Source: Anaerolineae bacterium (GTDB taxonomy: Bacteria; Chloroflexota; Anaerolineae; Aggregatilineales; Aggregatilineaceae). Taken from it: DNA of 8,196 bases. The stretch lies in NCBI GenBank assembly GCA_018056405.1, contig JAGPFT010000105.1, positions 1 to 8,196 of the forward strand, read 5' to 3'. Position 1 is the first letter of the stretch; the number at the start of each line of letters is the position of its first letter. Both the position numbers and the translations under genes were made by a program. This document shows positions 1 through 4,756 of the stretch, piece by piece. The notes below the pieces were generated by a model, which ran no database searches, was not told the origin of the DNA, and saw nothing but the letters and a program-made list of their open reading frames with translations.

Positions 1-260
1 CAGTTCTAGGCGCGGACGATCTCAAGGCCATTGATGCGCTGTGGATCTCGACGGACAAGCCGCAGCGCAGTCTGGCCGACATCATGCGCGAGCTGATGGG
101 CGAGCTGGCGAAGCTGGCCCCCCAGCGAACAGTCCACGCCAAGACACTCTATAGCGCAGTCAATGTGCTGCGTCGCTGTCCGCCCGGCCCTATTTTCGCC
201 ACGCTCGTCTCGAACGCGGACTTTGAGCACGTCGGAGGGCCATATTGGCGTCTCGCCTGA
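1..260 (+). CDS. 3' end of an unidentified protein gene (partial)
   Basis: An open frame with codons starting at position 3 runs from the window edge to a TGA at 258-260 and gives the last 85 residues of a protein. The frame has the GC-rich third positions of the neighbouring genes, so I regard it as real. No start codon needs to lie in the window. The C-terminus looks helical and mixed-charge (ADIMRELMGELAKLAP near the middle, ending in GGPYWRLA), with no motif I recognise. It lies 32 bases upstream of the next plus-strand gene, so the two may be co-transcribed. A 7-bp inverted repeat (248-254 with 259-265) spans the stop codon, but no T-run follows, so I do not call a terminator. Function unknown. 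Confidence 0.7.
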   Translation, partial: VLGADDLKAIDALWISTDKPQRSLADIMRELMGELAKLAPQRTVHAKTLYSAVNVLRRCPPGPIFATLVSNADFEHVGGPYWRLA

Positions 261-292
261 GACGCGCCATGCCCTAAAGTTAAGGAAGGGCC

Positions 293-736
293 GTGAATTC
301 CTCGACCAGCGTTGCCAGCAAGCGGGTTAAGCCCACGCTCGATACCAGGTTCCACGTGGATTACGAATGGTGGGAGCGTGAAGGGCGCGATCTGCGCGTG
401 TATTTGCTGAGCCATCTGCCGCCAGAGCAACGCGAGTTCTTCATGCAGCACCGCCAGACGGAGGATGTGGACTGGGTAGACCCGATCACGGCGGAAGTCA
501 ACAAGGTTGACGCACTGCAACGCGCCCTCCACGAAGCGAGCCAGCAGCCTGACTTCATCACCCCACACCTGTCGTTGGTGGATGCTGTCTTCCGCGTGTT
601 CCTGGCCAACGACAACACTCCCCTGACCCCACAAGAGTTGAGCGAACGCATCGGTCGCCCGCCCATGACCATTCTGCGCACCCTGACGGGTACGACCGTG
701 TACAAGGGCCTGCGCCCCTTCCTCCAAGACGAATAG
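293..736 (+). CDS. Conserved hypothetical protein, 147 aa, helix-turn-helix-like C-terminus
   Basis: The start is GTG at 293, chosen because an AAGGAAGGG Shine-Dalgarno sequence ends two bases before it (282-290). The stop is TAG at 734-736. From memory, this resembles a conserved uncharacterised protein type in Chloroflexota, recognised by an early FHVDYEWWE segment (residues 20-28), a VDWVDPITAEV segment (about 59-69) and a C-terminal TILRTL..TTVYKGLRP segment (about 127-142). There is no signal peptide or membrane helix, so it is probably cytoplasmic. Residues about 95-135 (LVDAVFRVFLAN, then PLTPQELSERIGRPPMTILRTL) could fold as a winged helix-turn-helix, so a regulatory or nucleic-acid-binding role is possible but not shown. 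The upstream partial gene may share its transcript. The following tRNA has its own promoter. Confidence 0.85.
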   Translation: MNSSTSVASKRVKPTLDTRFHVDYEWWEREGRDLRVYLLSHLPPEQREFFMQHRQTEDVDWVDPITAEVNKVDALQRALHEASQQPDFITPHLSLVDAVFRVFLANDNTPLTPQELSERIGRPPMTILRTLTGTTVYKGLRPFLQDE

Positions 737-775
737 CAACCGAGCAGCGACCAAGTGGCGCTCCTTGAGCAAGGG

Positions 776-804
776 TTGACGCCGCCGGCAGCGCGCCGTA
801 CAAT
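776..804 (+). promoter_or_regulatory. Sigma-70-type promoter of tRNA-Arg
   Basis: TTGACG at 776-781 and TACAAT at 799-804 are separated by exactly 17 bases. Transcription would begin near 811, about three bases before the mature tRNA 5' end, so the leader to be removed by RNase P would be very short. The placement and near-consensus boxes make this the strongest promoter in the window by inspection. Confidence 0.8.
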
Positions 805-813
805 GACTGCCAT

Positions 814-886
814 GCCCCTGTAGCTCAGCGGATAGAGCAGCTGCCTTCTAAGCAGACGGTCGGGGGTTCGAGTCCCTCCAGGGGCG
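814..886 (+). tRNA. tRNA-Arg (anticodon UCU)
   Basis: A complete 73-base cloverleaf can be folded by eye. The acceptor arm is 814-820 with 879-885 (seven pairs), with discriminator G at 886. The D stem is GCTC 823-826 with GAGC 835-838. The anticodon stem is 840-844 with 852-856, and its loop CTTCTAA is at 845-851, placing anticodon TCT at 847-849. The T stem is 862-866 with 874-878 (one G-T pair) and its loop is TTCGAGT. UCU reads AGA, and AGG by wobble. The top pair of the anticodon stem is a G-A mismatch (840/856). The 3' CCA is not encoded (TCT follows the discriminator), so it must be added after transcription, for example by the nucleotidyltransferase encoded at 4757-6271. Confidence 0.97.
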
Positions 887-903
887 TCTGGCCCGCTCAA
901 CTT

Positions 904-936
904 ACACACAAGCCCGCACGTCGCGGGCTTGTGTGT
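904..936 (+). terminator. Strong hairpin between tRNA-Arg and the convergent regulator gene
   Basis: A perfect 14-bp inverted repeat (904-917 with 923-936) closes a five-base loop (ACGTC). It starts 18 bases after the tRNA and ends 48 bases before the stop codon of the minus-strand regulator, a typical place for a shared terminator of convergent genes. There is no T-run on either side, so classical intrinsic termination is uncertain. It may instead be an RNA 3'-end stabiliser or a rho-independent terminator of the U-poor kind. Confidence 0.6.
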
Positions 937-984
937 TGGGTATGCAGTGTTAGAACAGGCTGGATAAGCCTGCCCGGCAGCACG

Positions 985-2259
985 CTAGGAGATGATGGCG
1001 GCGTAGAGTGCCTGTGTCTCGGCTTCTGGCGTCTTACCCTCCTGCTTGAGTTGATCAAGTAGCTTCTGGTAATGCGCCGCCGCTTCGCTGCGCCGCCCCA
1101 GGTCTGCGTAGAGTTGCATGATCTGGCGGTGGATCGGCTCGTAGCGGTCGTTTTCGCCAACGGCGCGCAGCAGCAGACCAAGCGCGTGCTCCTGGCGACC
1201 TTCGGCCAGGCGGATGCGCGCCATCTCGCTCAGCGCCTCCAGATAGCCTTGCTGGTACTGCGCGCGCCGCTCAACGATCCACTGGTCGCTGTGCCCCTGG
1301 AGGAACGGCCCGCGATACAGATCAATGGCTTTCTGCCACGCGCTGGCCTTGTCTTCGGTCTCCGGCATCCGCCCGCGTACCAACGCTCCCACGAACTCGG
1401 TGATGTCGTGCTGGACGGCAACCTCCGGGTTGACGCGGTAGTAGCCGCCGTCGTGGACCAGCACATCGAAATTGAGCGCCTTGTGCAGACGGCGCTTGGT
1501 CACATGGAAGACGTTCACCGCCTGGTCGTTTTCCAGATCGGGCCAGAACGCCTGGCAGATCTCCGAACGGGTCACTACCGGGCGGTCGAGGGCAAAGAAG
1601 AACAGCAGGCGCGGCAGATGTCCTTCCCACGTGTTGATCGCTTCGCTATCCAGATAGACATAGCCGGGGCCAAGCGCGTTCACCCGAAGCTGCATCTGGC
1701 CGCCGCTCTCGCGCATGTCGTAGAAATTGCTGGTCACAAGCTGCTCGTCCCGCAGGATGACCGCTTTCTTCTGGGCGATCAGCGAAACCCAGGGCAGGCG
1801 CGGGAGCGTGCGGCTGTTGATCACAAGGCGGCAGTGCGCAGGAACATGCAGAATGGTCTGCTCGACGAACCACTGAATATCGTCGGCCCCGTCCGTGCGA
1901 TCATATTCATCCAGGATCAGGGTGAATGGCTCGCTGGACAGATCCTCGATGTCGGCCACAAATGCCTTGAGAAGATCGCCCAGTTGCAGGCTGGGATCGG
2001 ACTGCGCCAGATTAACATGCCGGCCAAAGGTCGGATGCTGATTGGCCAGATCGTGGGTGATGCCAGACAGGAACGAGCGCACGTCCACATCGTCCGGCCC
2101 CATCGCGTAGTAAAAGACAGACTCGTTTGCCAGATTCATGAGTTGAGCGACGACCATAGAGCGATAACGGCTAGCTGGGTGAAGGAGCACCACCCTCGCT
2201 TCCGCCCCACGTTCCTGAACAGCCTGAAGAGCGCGTGCCACCAAATCGTTTAGTTCCAT
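985..2259 (-). CDS. SARP/BTAD-type transcriptional regulator with N-terminal MalT-like ATPase-related domain
   Basis: This is a predicted cytoplasmic DNA-binding regulator of 424 residues. Residues about 1-180 resemble the STAND ATPase region of MalT/LuxR-type proteins: LILDEYD (114-120) fits Walker B and CRLVINSR (143-150) the following sensor strand. However, the expected P-loop position reads LLHPASRYRSMVV (25-37), with no GK[ST]. Residues about 190-280 form an OmpR-like winged helix (RSEICQAFWPDLENDQAVNVFHVTKRRLHKAL region, then GGYYRV). About 281-424 is a BTAD/TPR-like helical domain, as in SARP regulators. I chose ATG at 2257-2259 because AGAGG precedes it by seven bases. An in-frame ATG at 2272-2274 is an alternative. 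A TTG at 2323-2325 overlaps the -35 box, so it is unlikely to be the start. The gene stands alone and its target is unknown. Confidence 0.88.
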   Translation of the reverse strand: MELNDLVARALQAVQERGAEARVVLLHPASRYRSMVVAQLMNLANESVFYYAMGPDDVDVRSFLSGITHDLANQHPTFGRHVNLAQSDPSLQLGDLLKAFVADIEDLSSEPFTLILDEYDRTDGADDIQWFVEQTILHVPAHCRLVINSRTLPRLPWVSLIAQKKAVILRDEQLVTSNFYDMRESGGQMQLRVNALGPGYVYLDSEAINTWEGHLPRLLFFFALDRPVVTRSEICQAFWPDLENDQAVNVFHVTKRRLHKALNFDVLVHDGGYYRVNPEVAVQHDITEFVGALVRGRMPETEDKASAWQKAIDLYRGPFLQGHSDQWIVERRAQYQQGYLEALSEMARIRLAEGRQEHALGLLLRAVGENDRYEPIHRQIMQLYADLGRRSEAAAHYQKLLDQLKQEGKTPEAETQALYAAIIS

Positions 2260-2296
2260 TTTCGGCCTCTGCATGGGTACAAGTTGTCTATGCCAT

Positions 2297-2325
2297 AGTA
2301 TATGAGATGATGGACGATAGGGCAA
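2297..2325 (-). promoter_or_regulatory. Sigma-70-type promoter of the SARP-type regulator
   Basis: Reading the minus strand, TTGCCC (2325-2320) and TATACT (2302-2297) are separated by 17 bases. Initiation would fall near 2290, giving a leader of about 30 bases before the ATG at 2259. This placement is the main argument against the longer reading frame that begins with TTG at 2325. Confidence 0.7.
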
Positions 2326-2450
2326 GCACTAATGCGCGCGTTCTTAGAGCTTACCAGCGCTGTCTTTAGCTGCTTGCGAGACACTTATTTCAGATGCCTA
2401 CTGCGGTCTCGCCCCTCTTGTGCCGCGACATTGGTCAGCAAGATTGCCCG

Positions 2451-2469
2451 CGCCTTTGCCCGATTGGAC
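2451..2469 (+). repeat. 19-base direct repeat, copy 1
   Basis: CGCCTTTGCCCGATTGGAC occurs here and again, identically, at 2653-2671. Similarity extends leftward: TTGCCCG(C) precedes both copies, directly in this one and with about five extra bases in the second. Confidence 0.85.
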
Positions 2470-2515
2470 GGGTGCGTGCAAAGGTTGTCAGTGATACGTG
2501 CGAGGCTGGCAGCAG

Positions 2516-2607
2516 CCTCACCCCCAGCCTCGCTGCGCTCGGCTTGCCCCCTCTCCACGTCGTGGAGAGGGGGCGGCGAGGCGCGCCAGCACCAAGCAGG
2601 GATGAGG
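2516..2607. repeat. Nested palindromic (REP/MITE-like) element
   Basis: The core is a perfect 13-bp inverted repeat (2546-2558 with 2562-2574, GTC triloop) made of CCCCCTCTCC-type sequence. Outside it, GCCTCGC (2527-2533) pairs with GCGAGGC (2576-2582). At the edges CCTCACCC (2516-2523) pairs imperfectly with GGGATGAGG (2599-2607). The pattern CTCACCCCC...CCCTCTCC...GGAGAGGG...GATGAGG matches the look of dispersed intergenic palindromes that I recall from Chloroflexota and other GC-rich genomes. That it is dispersed in this genome is an inference, since only one copy is in the window. Confidence 0.65.
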
Positions 2608-2652
2608 TTAAGGAGCGCGACCCTGTTGCCTGACAGGTTTTGCCCGCACCCT

Positions 2653-2671
2653 CGCCTTTGCCCGATTGGAC
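2653..2671 (+). repeat. 19-base direct repeat, copy 2
   Basis: Identical to 2451-2469. The last six bases (TTGGAC, 2666-2671) form the -35 box of the promoter for the gene at 2793, so the repeat overlaps a position where a regulator could act. Confidence 0.85.
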
Positions 2672-2695
2672 ACCCACGCCCTCTGCTGATACAAT
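2666..2695 (+). promoter_or_regulatory. Sigma-70-type promoter upstream of the HhH-to-CCA operon
   Basis: TTGGAC at 2666-2671 and TACAAT at 2690-2695 are 18 bases apart. The -10 box is identical to that of the tRNA promoter. Initiation near 2702 would give a leader of about 90 bases before the ATG at 2793. No other comparable promoter is obvious before 6271, so it may serve all five genes. Confidence 0.6.
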
Positions 2696-2792
2696 ACTGC
2701 CCAAGCCCAGGACTTTAGCTGCCGCACGCTTCGCGCTCGTCCTTCGACAGCCGCGCCTGGCAGCGCCTAACGAGCTTTGTGAGAGTTACATC

Positions 2793-3236
2793 ATGGTCAA
2801 AACAGTGAGAAACCTGGCTGTACTTGGCGCAGGTCTCGGTGTCACTGCGGTAGTAGGCTGGCTTCTGCTCAGAGAGAGCAAGCGCGGCAAGATCATCGCC
2901 GAGCGGTTCGTTGTCCGCTCGCGCGCACGCAACGCTGCGGCTGAGCCGGTCGCTGAGATCGTGCTCCCGCTGGACAAGATAGTGCTTGATCTTGAGGAAA
3001 CACCGCCACCCAGCCAGGGAGCCGATGATTTCACCGCGATCAAGGACATTGGACCGCGCTTCGCCCAAGCCCTGCGTGACGCTGGCATCACCCGTTTCGC
3101 CCAACTGGCCGCGCTGACTCCTGAAGCCCTATCTGAACGGCTTGCGCCATTCGTTACCGTGCGCGCGCAGCGCATTCGCAGCAAGGACTGGATCGGTCAG
3201 GCGCAGCGGCTTGCCGCATCTGCCGGGCAGAAATGA
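2793..3236 (+). CDS. Membrane-anchored helix-hairpin-helix protein
   Basis: The 147-residue product has one hydrophobic segment (about residues 7-26, LAVLGAGLG...WLLL). A basic stretch (RESKRGK...RSRARN) follows, which by the positive-inside rule puts the C-terminus in the cytoplasm. After a variable linker comes an HhH domain (about 78-120): DDFTAIKDIGPRFAQALRDAGI, then TRFAQLAALTPEAL. This matches the IxGIGPxxAxxLxxAGI type found in many small proteins that carry the motif without a known enzyme. HhH motifs usually contact the DNA or RNA backbone or other proteins, so a membrane-tethered nucleic-acid contact is possible but unproven. I chose ATG 2793, although its SD (GAGAG) is weak, because the longer reading frame upstream would run through the promoter. 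The stop overlaps the next start by four bases (ATGA), indicating translational coupling. Confidence 0.82.
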   Translation: MVKTVRNLAVLGAGLGVTAVVGWLLLRESKRGKIIAERFVVRSRARNAAAEPVAEIVLPLDKIVLDLEETPPPSQGADDFTAIKDIGPRFAQALRDAGITRFAQLAALTPEALSERLAPFVTVRAQRIRSKDWIGQAQRLAASAGQK

Positions 3237-3565
3237 TGGCCGCCGTCTTCCCTTCCGACATTACGCTCCATCAGTCGGCCAGTGAGTTGGTGATCCAGTG
3301 GTCTGATGGTCGGATATGTCGCTACCCCCTCGGCCCGTTGCGCCTGGCTTGCCCGTGTGCGGAATGCCGGGGCGGGCACGCAAACATGGGACCCCAGGGC
3401 GATCCAGACCATCTACTTGACCTGATTCCTGACCAGCCATACACGGTCGAGCGCCTTGAAATCGTCGGTAACTACGCGCTCCAGTTCTATTGGAGCGATG
3501 GGCATCACGCCGGCATCTACACGTGGGACTATCTCTACCGGCTGTGTCCGCCAGAGGCCCCGTGA
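3233..3565 (+). CDS. DUF971 (GBBH-like N-terminal domain) protein
   Basis: This is a compact 110-residue protein consisting only of a DUF971 domain, the fold at the N-terminus of gamma-butyrobetaine hydroxylase. Family hallmarks are present: WSDGR (23-27), LRLACPCAEC (36-45) with Cys40, Cys42 and Cys45, and a C-terminal NYALQFYWSDGHHAGIYTWD block (80-99) followed by YLYRLC. The Cys cluster and nearby His residues could bind a metal. In other bacteria the domain is found near or fused to Fe-S scaffold ATPases of the Mrp/ApbC type, but no such gene is in this window. Its biochemical role is not established. It overlaps the HhH gene by four bases and shares one base with the next gene, so all three should be co-expressed. 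A second in-frame ATG at 3236 could be the true start. Confidence 0.92.
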   Translation: MMAAVFPSDITLHQSASELVIQWSDGRICRYPLGPLRLACPCAECRGGHANMGPQGDPDHLLDLIPDQPYTVERLEIVGNYALQFYWSDGHHAGIYTWDYLYRLCPPEAP

Positions 3566-4146
3566 TGTTCGATCACTTTTTCGTCCAACGCCCCATGGCT
3601 CCCACTGACGACCAAGCACTGCGGATGGAGGCAGTCGAGGCAATCGAGTACTGCCTGACGCATGGTGAGGACGCTGAGTTCATTGCGTTCATGGAAGCGC
3701 AGATCACCAGTTGCCCGCCGCGTTTGAACTTGCTGCGCGACATCGCTGACGAGCTACTCATGCGTCTGTTGGCCCTGCGCCAGCAGCGCGACGACGTTCG
3801 TGACCGCGTGGTGAGAATGCTACTCGACGAGTATGGCATTGACGTATCGGGACTCTACCCGGCGGACGCACCGGAGCTAGTCGAGCGCCTCACTATTGAA
3901 GAGATCATTAACCCCGCCGTGCACAGCCTGAATGACGCGGCAACCCAAGACATGGCCCTCATCCGCAAGACGGTGCAGGCATCCCTGGAGATAGTGCGCC
4001 AGCTTTCTGCGGACATACGGCTGACCGCGCGTCTTCACCAGGCCGTTGCGGACTGGCTGACAGGTTTGAGTGCGACCTCATCGCGCAGCCTGCTCACCCA
4101 ACGTTCGTGGCCAGACCGCAAGGATGAAACCCTGCGGCTTCATTGA
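3565..4146 (+). CDS. Unidentified helical protein, 193 aa
   Basis: I do not recognise this protein. The start is ATG 3565, sharing its A with the preceding TGA, with AGAGG seven bases upstream inside the DUF971 gene. The product has no membrane helix or signal peptide and is rich in charged helical segments: MEAVEAIEYCLTHG (21-34), DIADELLMRLLALRQQRDDV (59-78), and a long C-terminal helix from about 125 to 168. The last 25 residues are polar and probably disordered. A region near 86-112 (LLDEYGIDVSGLYP, then ELVERLTIEEI) may form a small separate unit. Codon use matches the neighbours, and the tight coupling to DUF971 supports a real gene. The context suggests a partner of the HhH/DUF971 pair, but I assign no function. 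Confidence 0.8.
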   Translation: MFDHFFVQRPMAPTDDQALRMEAVEAIEYCLTHGEDAEFIAFMEAQITSCPPRLNLLRDIADELLMRLLALRQQRDDVRDRVVRMLLDEYGIDVSGLYPADAPELVERLTIEEIINPAVHSLNDAATQDMALIRKTVQASLEIVRQLSADIRLTARLHQAVADWLTGLSATSSRSLLTQRSWPDRKDETLRLH

Positions 4147-4192
4147 CCCCGCCCCATGTGTGCCTTCCATGCCAGCAGAGCACAAGAAACCC

Positions 4193-4756
4193 ATGCAGAA
4201 GCCCTACGAACGCTACCTCCAGGAAGTTCTGATTGACAGCGAAACCCTGCAAGCTCGTGTGGCGGAGCTTGGACGGCAAATCAGCGCCGACTATGCGACG
4301 TTGCCCAATGTGCTCCTCATCTGCATCCTGAAGGGGGGCGTGATGTTCCTCAGCGATCTCATGCGACACCTCGACTTCCCCCACAGCATTGACTTCATGG
4401 CCATTGCCAGCTATGGCAGCGGCGCGCGTGAGTCGTCGGGGCGCGTGCGCATTGACATGGACTTGCGCCAGGACATCGCCGGCAAGCACATCATCATCGT
4501 CGAGGACATCGTAGACAGCGGGCACACGCTTCAATACATCCTCAACATTCTGGCGACGCGCGAACCAGCCAGCGTTAAGATTTGCGCCTTGCTCAGCAAG
4601 CCCAGCCGCCGCCTCGTCCATATTGACCTGGACTATGTGGGCTTCGAAATTCCCGACAAGTTCGTGTTCGGCTATGGGCTTGACCTGGACGAGCACTTCC
4701 GCAACCTGCCCTTCATCGGCGTCTGCAAGCCCGGTAGCCAGGTGGGAGCCTCGTAA
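4193..4756 (+). CDS. hpt: Hypoxanthine phosphoribosyltransferase
   Basis: Converts hypoxanthine (and commonly guanine) plus PRPP to IMP or GMP and pyrophosphate in cytoplasmic purine salvage (EC 2.4.2.8). The 187-residue length fits the bacterial family. Visible motifs are LKGG (46-49, the pyrophosphate loop), SYGSG (73-77, flexible loop), the PRPP signature VEDIVDSGHTL (103-113) with its paired acidic residues, the purine-recognition lysine region LSKPSRR (134-140), and the C-terminal DKFVFGYGLD..EHFRNLPFIGV segment (155-177). The start is uncertain: ATG 4193 gives the family's usual length, whereas ATG 4169 would add eight residues. Neither has a good SD sequence, so translation may depend on coupling to the upstream gene, which ends 46 bases before. 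The TAA is immediately followed by the GTG of the CCA-adding enzyme gene. Confidence 0.95.
   Translation: MQKPYERYLQEVLIDSETLQARVAELGRQISADYATLPNVLLICILKGGVMFLSDLMRHLDFPHSIDFMAIASYGSGARESSGRVRIDMDLRQDIAGKHIIIVEDIVDSGHTLQYILNILATREPASVKICALLSKPSRRLVHIDLDYVGFEIPDKFVFGYGLDLDEHFRNLPFIGVCKPGSQVGAS

Larger units (their letters stand above)
2260..2792. other. Long intergenic region between divergent genes
   Basis: I see no credible gene in these 533 bases. The plus-strand open frame across 2332-2718 reads through a palindromic repeat and has low-complexity, Cys/Arg/Ser/Pro-rich composition. The region holds the regulator promoter (2297-2325), two copies of a 19-base direct repeat, a nested palindrome (2516-2607), a weak terminator-like hairpin (CCTGT 2622-2626 with ACAGG 2633-2637, followed by four T), and a plus-strand promoter (2666-2695). 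The 5' leader of the downstream operon would be about 90 bases. It contains a GCTCGT/ACGAGC inverted repeat (2735-2740 with 2770-2775) of unknown importance. Confidence 0.7.

Noticed and set aside
248..265. A 7-bp hairpin over the stop codon of the first partial gene
   Set aside because: It is short, has no following T-run, and is placed where the next gene's ribosome binding site follows directly, so it is weak as a terminator.
1072..2253. A 393-codon plus-strand open frame opposite the SARP-type regulator
   Set aside because: The minus-strand product has recognisable winged-helix and BTAD domains plus a promoter, while this frame has no recognisable domain or ribosome binding site.
2332..2718. 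A 128-codon plus-strand open frame in the long intergenic region
   Set aside because: It runs through the palindromic repeat, both direct repeats and a promoter, has biased Arg/Ser/Cys/Pro composition and lacks a ribosome binding site.
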